Assembly (NCBI GenBank): GCA_012845835.1
Contig: JABAKD010000002.1
Span: 1,798,001 to 1,862,000 of the forward strand
DNA: 64,000 nt
Direction of reading: 5' to 3'
DNA from: Undaria pinnatifida
Taxonomy: Eukaryota > Sar > Phaeophyceae > Laminariales > Alariaceae
Positions 44,698 through 53,708 of the stretch are shown here, one piece after another. Numbering within the stretch: position 1 is the stretch's first letter; every line of letters begins with the position of its first letter. The notes under the pieces were generated by a model. The model made no database searches, had not been told where the DNA came from, and saw nothing but the letters and a program-made list of their open reading frames with translations. Both the position numbers and the translations under genes were made by a program.

Positions 44698-47227
44698 CTG
44701 TGGACGGCGAGGGTGAGGGTGGCGGTGGTGGTGGTGAGGGGAGGCAGATATGTTCACCACAAAACATGCAGTTTGAGTCTTGTAAAAGCAGTAGACCGAG
44801 ACATGTTTTGTACTTCTTTGTTTCTCATCCCATGTATTGTCTTCGCCCTTGTTCGTTCTCCTTCTCTCTTCCAGGTCAAACCTCGGAGCCGGGGTCCCTA
44901 ACCAGGCTCTTTTCCCCCTCTGCCCACTACGATCACTACGATGCCCGCCTTAATGTCTATCTCCAGAAGATTGTAGCCCTTTCTTGCTTCGTCGACTCGC
45001 GTCGATTAGGGCCGGAGTGCGGTGGTGGTTAAAAAGACTAGTAGGGGAGGCAATAGAGATCACCCTGCCCTAGGGCTGTGATGATGACGGCATCCAAAAG
45101 CGCAAAATGCTCCAAACAAATCCAGTTGAGAGTTGTGGGTAAGACCGTTACACAGTAATATGGAGGGTACTGATGGGTATAGCGACAAGTACGGGGTCGG
45201 TATACGAACGTATGTATGTCCTGTTGGCGATGGTGTTGCGGCTCGTGGCGGTGGCAAGGGGCCAAAAATGGCTTCCACTAGGAAACGTCAAATATCCGTT
45301 TGACGACTGAAGAAGCTGAAGACGTGAAAGTGGTGTTGCCTGTTTTCTCAAAATCCTTTGTCGGTTGAACTTGCTGTAGGTCTCGCCGTGCCACGCCCAC
45401 ATCAGTATCACGGCGCTCACTATAAGTGATCACCCTTTCCCATACAACATTCTTGGACCTACAGAAGACTTGAGAGTGCTGCCTACGATCTATTTCTAGT
45501 CGCAATATCTTTTTTCTCCAAAATTAGTGTAATCTACGACAGCAGTATACCTTGCGAATCATGTCTCAATTTCATTTCGTAGCATTTCTGTTTACGCAGC
45601 ACTATAATCTATCCTGGTCCTCATCAACGTTCCAACCAACACGGGGCAGCGCAAACGACTTGATTGAGTTGAGTTTTTTCTTGTCGCCAGCTCTGAATTT
45701 TTCCCTTTTAGACAAGAAGAGAAATATTAAAAATATCAAGCAACATCATCGATCACCAGTCAGTCGTCACTCTTCCCCCCCCCCCCGTAATGCACAGCAG
45801 TGTGTCTTGAAGAAAACCAATGGCATGGATGAGCATGGCTGGGTAAGTAATGATGCATTGCCCACAAATTGTTTGTTCGGCGAGACATCATGTGTTCACC
45901 CTGGCAACATCCATACATATGAGTCATATATGTATCCAAAGAATGAAATACTATAAATACACGACTACTACGATAGACCCCCCCAAAACAAGGCGATTTT
46001 CGTTCAAGAACGAGTCATGGCTTCTCGAAACGAGGAAATACATATATATAAAATCAATATTTTGTTCCAGGGATTCGGTCAGGAGTTTTTTTCTTGTCTC
46101 GGCCGAAGTATGCGACTCGCGGAACTGGAATTCTCGGTCAAATAACTTCGTTCGAGCGCCGGCTTCGGGGGGCAGCTCCAACGCCTTTCGCCCTGCCGTG
46201 TCCGTTCCGCGCATCGACGTGAACGCGAACGGATGCCGAGCGAGACGAGCGAGAAGTTGCTAAAATACCGCATGTCGAGAAGAAAGTCCGGAGATTTCGG
46301 TTGTATCTTAATTTTTGCAGCGCCTGGATGATTTACAAAATTGACATCATTTCCAAACGGTAGTTGCTAATGTTTTGAATTTTGCTGTGGCATGTACAAC
46401 TTGTTCTTATGTGGTCACAGATTGTGAGACAGAGTAAACCTAACAATCGTAAGTAATCAAGGTATGAAGCAAGTGTAATGCTAGCGTACCGGGTACGAGA
46501 ACACAACAAAAAACGGACCAGAGACCATAAAAAAAATAGAAAATAAACACAACGAACGGAGTGGTCGCTTTTAAAAATCGCAGTACGAGAAGCAATGTTT
46601 TATTCAGTCTTTTTCGTCGCCGCGCCAAAGAGTCGTTCCGCATATATTGGTCCACGATCAACGATCCATCTTTCAGGACCGCACAAAAATATTCCACACG
46701 AATTCCCTGTATATTTATCCCCACAAACGAAACCTGGATGCACTTCTAAAGGTAGGACCTAGATGTGATTATCAAGGTGTTGGTGTTTCGAACGCTTTGT
46801 TTGTGTGTTTTTGCAAGAATTGCGCTGGCCACTGACTGTTGTTGTTGTTGCTGGTCAATCCGTTCAGCACATCGACGTGAACGCGGATGGATGATGAGCG
46901 AGACAAGCGAGAAGCGCGCAAAAAAAGGTATTTTGAACGGTACTCTCCAGTAGTTATTCTTGGGATCTTGATGCATGGAGCGGTTGATAAAATAAAAAAC
47001 TTGGCACGACATTATTTCCAAATCGGCGTCATATTTTGTCCCAAAACTAATAATATTTGCTGTAAATCCCCACGCTATTGCGGTAGGTATCATAGTAGTG
47101 CGTTTATGCATTGAATTTCGGTATAGGTACACGTATAGACCATACATACATGGATAGACTATAGATGTGGCAAGCGGACGCATGACTAAAACGAGGAGGA
47201 GGTAGTAGTGGTTACGATTACTGCCCC
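44698..47227. other. No supported gene; dispersed fragments
   Basis: A motif 'catcgacgtgaacgcg' followed by 'cggatg..gagcgagac.a' and 'gcgagaag' occurs at 46214-46256 and again at 46871-46915, a two-copy dispersed repeat. 'tacgatagacccccccaaaa' at 45969 is a relic end of M2. No domain was seen in any frame. Confidence 0.5.
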
Positions 47228-47280
47228 AGAAAAATCCGTGAGCTCGACGAATTTCGGGTCAATGCTCATCTTTGCAGGCC
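47228..47280 (+). repeat. Dispersed motif R2 (diverged)
   Basis: The motif reads 'gtgagctcgacgaatttcgg', then 'gtcaatgctcatctttgca'. Confidence 0.65.
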
Positions 47281-47347
47281 GGGGCTGCGTAGTTGGTACT
47301 TGTATGGGATCAATCCCACTACATACACACGGCATTCCAGACTTGAG

Positions 47348-47612
47348 ACGCGTGCTACGACAGAGGTGCACCACTTTTTTTTCTGGAATTTCCTCATTTT
47401 GGGAGCTTAAGACCTCTCCCCAGAAACTGATTTGGAGAAAAATAAAACTGCGGCCGGATGAGCAATCCCCATGGCCTAGGTGTAAAACGAGAATCACGCA
47501 AAAGAAATGGTCTGTGTTTCCGAGGTTTTGGGGTTAAGGAAAGCCCCGTCATTATTCAGCAAACATTTCAGACGAAAAGTGCTACCTCTGCCATCGTAGC
47601 ACGCGTGTTAGG
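47348..47612. mobile_element. MITE-like element M5, best copy
   Basis: The left end 'cgcgtgctacgacagaggtg' is mirrored by the right end 'tacctctgccatcgtagcac' with 'gcg', so the inverted repeats are about 20 bp with few mismatches. The interior 'gggagcttaagacctctccc' recurs at about 62058. Confidence 0.85.
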
Positions 47613-47654
47613 CAGGTGGTCAAATCGGCACGTCCCGCCGTGCTAAGATTCACA

Positions 47655-47945
47655 TGATGAGCCATCCCACGCCCGGTGTGCAGCAGACTCTTGAGAATTT
47701 TTTTAGCTCCTCAACATGAGAGGAGAGCTCAATATTTTACCCAACACTATGACTTCGAAGAAGGCATTCGTTCCGCGCAGCCCGGCCAAAAAATTCCTGT
47801 GCGCTACGTATAGTCGTCCTACAAGACAAAACGTAACCGTAAATTTATCGTGATGCTAAAACCGATGATCGATTTCACGCTTGTTGAGGAGCTTAATCGG
47901 TCAAGAAATGTTTGGCCCAAAAAGTGCATCCCCTGCCGTCGGAGA
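47655..47945. mobile_element. MITE-like element M3, copy 2
   Basis: It carries 'gagccatcccacg' at the left and 'ggcccaaaaagtgcatcccc' near the right, matching 23420-23692 in reverse. 'tgacttcgaagaaggcattc' is in both. Confidence 0.7.
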
Positions 47946-48040
47946 AGAGCAATGCGTCGTTAAGAGCGCATGTTTCGGCTTGTCACGGGGTGCTCTTAAA
48001 TCGGGATACCCACTGCTACATACATCATACAGATTGATTC

Positions 48041-48285
48041 TACGATAGACCCCCCCTAAAAACAGCGATTTTGTTTAACGAACATTTAATGGCTGCTCGA
48101 CACGAGGAAGGACGCAACCAAAAACATATCTTCACGCACGGTATTGTCGGCAAACGACTATCAAACAATGGCGTCGAGGTGGGAAGGGGCACCGTATTGC
48201 AGGAGATACGGCCGGGAGCTGGTTTCAAAACCGGCGATATTTCGTTAAAAGAGAAAGTCGGGGGGGCTACCGTAGTAAGACTCTA
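48041..48285 (+). mobile_element. MITE-like element M2, copy 2
   Basis: It begins 'tacgatagaccccccctaaa' and ends 'cgggggggctaccgtagta', inverted ends. The interior is the reverse complement of 29570-29825. Confidence 0.8.
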
Positions 48286-48387
48286 CAGCTAGTTTATATA
48301 ATGTTAATTCTTGTTTGCAATCAAGGAAATACGCCGGTGGGGCGACTGTTCGAGTCCCCCGCGCAACGATTTACGACTTTACAAAAA

Positions 48388-48425
48388 TCGGAAAACGTCA
48401 GCTGTGAGTATGACCGTGACTGCGT
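48388..48425 (+). repeat. Dispersed motif R2, first half
   Basis: The motif reads 'cggaaaacgtcagctgtgag' then 'tatgaccg', and stops at the junction with the LINE fragment. Confidence 0.7.
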
Positions 48426-48529
48426 GCTCGTCGTTCGGGCTTGAGCCGTCTCCGAGCCTCGGCGGAAACAGAGAGTTTTTGCGCGCAAACCAAAGGCGGG
48501 GGGAAGGTGTCGTTCGCAATCAATGCAGC

Positions 48530-49245
48530 CGGCCAGGGGTATACAAACAAACAATCGAGTTTGTGTACTTTGGCGGGGCTATCACCGCAGACAGAGACCT
48601 TAGCATTGAAATAACGCGGCGTCTTCAGAGGGCCTGGGCGTGCTTCCAGCGGTACAAGATGGAAATCTATGGTCGCCCGGGTGTGTGCTTACGGTTGAAG
48701 GTGCGGTTGCTGAAAGCTGAGGTGGTCGAGACACTGCTGTACGGTTGCATGGCGTGGAGCCCGAAGAAGCCTGACTATGACAGGCTACGACGGGTTCACC
48801 GCTCCATGCCCCTCCGATGCCTCGGATGGCGGAAACGGAAGCGCGACGACCACCCCCTATCGTACGCCGACGCGCTTGCCCAGACAGATTCCGAGAGCGT
48901 TGAGGCGATAGTGCGCAAACGGAGGATTTTTTTTGCGGGATTCGTAGCACGTATGGGGGAGGAGCGTCTGCCACAGAGGGTGGTGTTTGGGGAGCTTGAT
49001 GGGGGTAAGGGCTACTCAGGGGGGCAAGAGAAGGATTGGATGGCTCATCTGAAGGAGGATATGTCGATCTTTGGAATGAAATTCGAAGGGTGGCGAAAGG
49101 CTGCTCAGAAGGCCTGCAGATGGTTTCGACGAGTAAAGGAGGGGTCCGAGTTGTTCATGCGGAATTGGCATGAATCGGAGAGACGCAAAGCTGCAGAGCG
49201 ACGAGAAAAGGCTGCGGCAGCGCCATCCGCCGTCGGCATCTTTGA
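48530..49245 (+). pseudogene. LINE reverse transcriptase C-terminal fragment
   Basis: The frame shows VYFGGAITADRDLSIEITRR, LKAEVVETLLYGCMAWSPKK, LRCLGWRKRKRDDHPLSY and FAGFVARMGEERLPQRVVFG. This is the standard sequence after the RT domain of many LINEs: the YLG.I....EI..RI segment, the LY.V..LLYG.E.W segment, and the GH..RM...RLP segment. The catalytic YADD region and everything upstream are missing, as expected for a 5'-truncated insertion. The frame is still open over about 235 codons and then runs on into the G-rich minisatellite, so the apparent long ORF is composite. Confidence 0.85.
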
Positions 49246-49495
49246 GCGGCCGGGGGGAGGGGGGAGGGGGGAAAGGGGAAGGGGGAAAGGAGGGAGGGGG
49301 GAGGGGGGAGGGGGGAGGGGGAGAGGGGGGAGAGGGGGGAGGGGGGGAGGGGGGAGGGGGGAGGGGGGAGGGGGGAGGGGGGGAGGGGGGGAGGGGGGGA
49401 GGGGGGGAGGGGGGGAGGGGGGAGGGGGGGGGGAGCAGGGGGGGGGGGGGGAGGGGGGGGGGAGGGGAAGCGGGGGGGGGAGGGGGGAAAGGAGG
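49246..49495. repeat. GGGGGGAGG minisatellite
   Basis: About 250 bp of almost pure G with single A interruptions, so all frames stay open on both strands (poly-Gly/Glu/Arg or poly-Pro). It directly follows the LINE fragment and is strongly G-quadruplex prone. Confidence 0.95.
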
Positions 49496-49689
49496 GGCGT
49501 CATGCCCAAGAGACTGCAGTCTGGGTCTGGCCATCATCGTCTTGAAATTGGTGGGCCTTCCAATGGCCGTCACAAGATAGTGTTAAGACCACCCTGACTT
49601 CTCGCCATGTTGCGTTTTCTCCCCAGTGCCATTGATGATGCACTTGATACCCTCTATGAGCCCAATGCCGTCATTACTCAGTTCCTACG

Positions 49690-50200
49690 GTCCGCTAGTA
49701 TGACATTTTTTCCCTTTCCTTTCCTTGCTTCCTCTTGTCTTGTTCTTTCTTGCCTTTCTTGACTTTTTTTTCTTTCCTTTCCTGTTTCGTTTTTACGGTT
49801 TCTTGCCTTTTCTTTCGTTTCCTTTATCTTCTTTTCTTTTCTTTGTTTCTTTTTTTCCAATTGGCTTGCGTCTGTCGTGCGTATGCGTAGTGATAGGTAC
49901 TACGTGCAATATATACGTGGTAGTCTTTCTTGGGTGGCAAGCGGTGTAGTCGGTTTTTCCATGCGCGAGTAGTGAGACGTATGCACCAGTATGGACCTGG
50001 CACATCGTAGGCTGACTCCCGATTTCATTTTTTTATGTTTGTGGCGGAGGCATGAATTGCGTCAGCTGCGATATATGCGTGTACCACCGTTGGTTGTGTG
50101 TGTTTTCCCTGGGGTATTCCTCAGCTCCAGAGTGACTGGAGCCTCTACTGTGACCACGGACTTGATTATGCGAGTTAATGTGAGAACAACAGCAACAACA
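49690..50200 (-). repeat. Host repeat H, uninterrupted copy
   Basis: On the minus strand this is contiguous with what is split at 8513-8778 and 9659-9870. The insertion point corresponds to the single TA at 49947-49948. It supplies the empty site for T1 copy A. The pyrimidine-rich part on this strand is 49690-49860. Confidence 0.85.
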
Positions 50201-50202
50201 TG

Positions 50203-50240
50203 ACCGATTTAATGGTTGAAACTCAACTTTGCAAGCTAGG
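50203..50240 (+). repeat. Dispersed motif R2, second half
   Basis: The motif reads 'accgatttaatggttgaaac', then 'tcaactttgcaagct', directly at the end of repeat H. Confidence 0.7.
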
Positions 50241-50289
50241 ATTGTCCAGATAGGTATTATTCTTCAGGGATCAATCAGGCTGTTTCACC

Positions 50290-50760
50290 GCGTGTGATAT
50301 AACGACTGCCCGGTTCAGCCTGTAGACCCATCTTCTGCTGAAGGCCGAGGTGATTCAGACTCTGATGGCATGTACGGGTGTGTGACGTGGGCCCTCAACG
50401 CGAGCCTCATCATGACGAGATCCGAGACACCTCAAGTCCTCCGACGAGTCCTTGGCTTCCAACGAAGTGCCGACCATGCCAACCTCTCGTACGCCACGAA
50501 ACCCAAGAGGACGAAATGTGAGAGCATCGAAACGACCACCCGGAAACGGCGGCTGTTCTTCGCCGAGGTAAGGGTACGGCAAAACAGTAAGGGGCGATTA
50601 CCCTGTCGGATGAGGTTTGCGCAGATAGTCGCGGTGGGAACAACCCGGGACCGGGCGGGGCACCGATCAACTGGCTCAGAACCCTGAGCGAGATTACCTC
50701 GCCGTTTTTCGATCCGCCGAAGACTCCACGGAAGATTCAAGATTCTCCTCGGCAGTCTGA
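50290..50760 (+). pseudogene. Second LINE 3' fragment, degenerate
   Basis: LLKAEVIQTL, then out of frame YGCVTWALN, QVLRRVLGFQRSADHANLSY and CESIETTTRKRRLFFAEV follow the same order as 48530-49245. At least one shift and several changes separate the parts. It is an older or differently diverged copy of the same LINE type. Confidence 0.75.
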
Positions 50761-51180
50761 AGTTGAAACCGTATAACGTGGGTTCATGCCCAGCCAAAGG
50801 AGGCGGGCATGTGGCACCGGGCATCCTCGAAGCAGCTGAAGAATGAGTCGTGGCCAGGTGGCACGTAGAAGAGGAAAAGGAGAGCACGGAGCGTCGCGCA
50901 GCTCGGATGCGTGACGCACAAAAAGCCGAAAGGAGGGTTGGGGATGCGGGGGGGGGTAGGGAAGCCGCTGATGATGTTGAAGACAGCAAGAAGGATACCG
51001 CAAACAGGGTCGGTCGTAGCAAGGCCTGCTAAAAATTAGGTACACCTGTCTGTGGTGAGGCATCCCGTCCATGGCAGGAGGGGGGTTGCACTTTTTGTGC
51101 CCAACGTTTCTCGCCGGTTGTGCTACTAGTAGTCTGATAATTTTCTTTACGGGCGCGTACAACGTGTTTTACGGGACTAG
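50761..51180. other. No supported gene
   Basis: 'ggggggttgcactttttgtg' at 51080 is a relic end of M3. Frames on both strands lack signatures. Confidence 0.4.
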
Positions 51181-51240
51181 AGTTTCAACCATTCGGTCGG
51201 TCGTACTCACAGATAACCTTTTTCAATGTTTTAATCAATA
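51181..51240 (-). repeat. Dispersed motif R2
   Basis: The reverse strand reads 'tctgtgagtacgaccgaccg' then 'aatggttgaaact'. Confidence 0.75.
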
Positions 51241-51679
51241 ATTTTCCGTGACGTAGCCATCGGGCTTGTACGACCACCCCTCCACCTCGAGAGGTGGGCA
51301 GTGTCCCATCAACAGGTGTTGCCCAAGGACCCCGGGCAGGGTGACCTTGCGGCACCTTCAGGCAACACCTAGATGCAAGGCCGCCAGGTCTAGAGCGGAA
51401 GCCAACGTGCCACAAGGTGTACCGTTAGCCACCCGTGTAGCGCATACTATAAAAAGTCTTGGTTAGACTTGGTTTCTCTTGCCGCTTTTTGCTCGTTCTT
51501 GGAACGTTTGGGACTGAGTGTGATGGACGTTTTGAGCTCATGCAAAATTTTATTTTCTTTGTTTCCCGGAAGGCAACGACGAGAAACCAATGATGGATGA
51601 CACTTGACCTGTTTGTCAACATCTAAACCAAAACATGCTTGTGAGGCGAGATATTCAACTTGCCTCAATACTCCGTCAA

Positions 51680-52110
51680 CCAACTATCCAATCAGCCGAC
51701 CGATCCTTTCACATATCGATCAACCGACTATTTCATTGAATAAGGTCGATTATTCGGTACGATCCTCCAACCCATCGGTTTAATATCGGAAAACATTCTA
51801 CCAACCAGTCGATCCATCGATAAGCATTCAGTCGATCAACCATTGTTCACCTAACCGATTAGCCGACCCACTTTTCTTCAACAGATCGATTGACATTAGA
51901 TCCTCCCCCAACCAATTTGTTCACCGATATATGATAAATATATTTTCAACAAATCGGTTGACAGGTACTTCAATCAACGGGGGTTATCCGAATTTCAATC
52001 AATCAATCAACCAATCAACCCAGCAACCAATCAGTCGATGAATCATTCAATCCAGATTAATCAACCAACCGATCAGTCCATCATCTTCCAACGTACCAGA
52101 TCGGTGTCCC
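51680..52110. repeat. AATC/AACC-rich low-complexity tract
   Basis: Impure 'aatcaaccaaccgatc' type words run for about 430 bp and resume around 52500-52640. A purer form is at 55355-55560 in the last but one intron of the peroxiredoxin gene. Confidence 0.8.
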
Positions 52111-52658
52111 GTGTTATCGATATCTAGAGCGGAGCTCGGCAAGCGCACCACGGCCGAAGCGACGTTATGTGTGGTGGTGATGTTGGTGGTGCGGCTTTGA
52201 AGGACATTCTCCCCCTCCTCGTGGACACCAAGCCCATGATGAGCAGGTTCAATCTCCAACCAACCAAACCAGTCCAACAATCCTCAAAGCCAAAACCATG
52301 AGAGACCTGCCACGTGACAAATCAACCAAGCGTTCAGCAGCTTCTCGACGGCACTCCATCTGTCATATTTTTTCACCGTCTTGCCGCGGATGGGGCAAAA
52401 TAAAGCTCAAGCTCACCACACGTCCACGTATTTTCATACATGTGTGTCAACATAATTCAATTGCATTCGCAATCCAGCGGTAGCGGGCGTATCCTTCAGT
52501 TCCCGTGGTAATCAACCAAGCGGTCTGCAGCGTCTCGACGGTAAATCACACTTCGGAAGCAGCTTGTTTTTTTTTTCCCCGATCACGGAATCGACCAACC
52601 AATCAGCCAAAAAATCAGCCAACCAACCAGGCAATCAAATCGGTCGACAACACCTTCC

Positions 52659-52836
52659 CAGGCGAATCACAAATCATGGGTCATGATCCGATCCGCTGAT
52701 CGGGTCACGAACTTGTTAAAATCTCGCGGATCGAGTCAGGACATGGTTCGAATCTCACCGGTGGGGGCGGGTCGGGTCAGCAGTTCTTCAACCCTCACCG
52801 GTCGGGCCGGGTCATCTCGGCCCGTGAACAGCCCTG
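52659..52836. mobile_element. GGGTC-rich element, copy 5, with flanking duplication
   Basis: It opens 'caggcgaatcacaaatcatg' and closes 'cccgtgaacagccctg'. The ten bases immediately outside are aacaccttcc on the left and aaaaccttcc on the right, so a target duplication of 8-10 bp is likely. CAGG...CCTG ends with a duplication of this size suggest a hAT- or Mutator-like MITE. Confidence 0.8.
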
Positions 52837-53556
52837 AAAACCTTCCCATCCACAAATTGGTCCAACAATACACTAGGGAGCTTGCAACTTCTCAACGTTT
52901 GTTGGGTGTCAGAAAAAAATCTAAAAATAGTACTAAAAAACGACGAAATGTCACGACACGACACAAGGCCATCCGAACAACCCCACGAAAAAAAACAGGT
53001 AAGTAAGCAACAACAAAAAAAAAACAAAAAAAATGGTACAAAGGAAAAAATGCTTTTCTTGAATCATTTTTTTTAGCTCCTGTTTTCGTGGGTTGGGTTG
53101 GGTTTCCCTTGGACTGACTGTGACATTCGACGGTTTCAATACAAATAGTACATGTTTTCCTTTCCCCGACGCCTACGCAACCAAAGTTGAAAAAAATCGA
53201 CTAAAACTAAGGTAGGGGGCGGTGTTAATACCCCCGTCTCCGCTACCGGATCTGAGCCATTCCACTAATCACCTCATACCTGACTCGCAAACAGATTTTA
53301 GGTGATTTCCTTGGCGCAGCGCAGCTAACCAATCCCTTGCAGATTCACATCGCAAAACGAAACAAGAAAAAAAACGCCAAGGCTTAAGGCCGCCGTTGAA
53401 CAAGGGGTCGTTCGCGCGAGTAACCCCGAGCCGCTGCAAAAAAAAAAAAACGCCTCCATACTCATCCCATACTGATCCGCCTACCGTAGCCTTGGTGATT
53501 TATCGCAAACATCCTAAGTCTCCAACTTAATCGCGAGCTACGTCTTCGGCCAAGTC
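52837..53556. other. No gene; 3' flank of the peroxiredoxin gene
   Basis: The last part (to 53556) is the downstream flank of the minus-strand gene. No canonical AATAAA was noticed just after its stop. A short palindromic 'gttcgcgcgagtaac' is at 53411. Confidence 0.4.
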
Positions 53557-53708
53557 TCACGCCTTCTGCAGCTTTTCTACGGCGGTTCGAAGAAGTTTCT
53601 TCTTGTAACCAATGACAGGCTCCATGACTTCCTTCCCACCCTTGTAGAACCGGAACGCCGGTAGCGCTTGAACTCCCAAATCCGCCGAAAGTTCAGACAA
53701 CGATTCCT
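53557..53708 (-). CDS. Prx-Trx exon 8 (thioredoxin C-terminus, stop)
   Basis: Acceptor tatttcag|AGGAATCG joins exon 7 in phase 1 to give [17 protein letters not shown]. The exon holds the cis-Pro loop ALPAF, the FYKGGKEV strand and the last helix [12 protein letters not shown], then TGA at 53557-53559. Confidence 0.95.

Noticed and set aside
49016..49573. 185-codon proline-rich ORF on the minus strand
   Set aside because: Most of it is the complement of the G-rich minisatellite, and the start overlaps the LINE fragment on the other strand.
48311..49597. A single 428-codon gene
   Set aside because: Only about 235 codons are LINE RT. The front is unrelated flank and the back is the G-rich repeat, which keeps any frame open.
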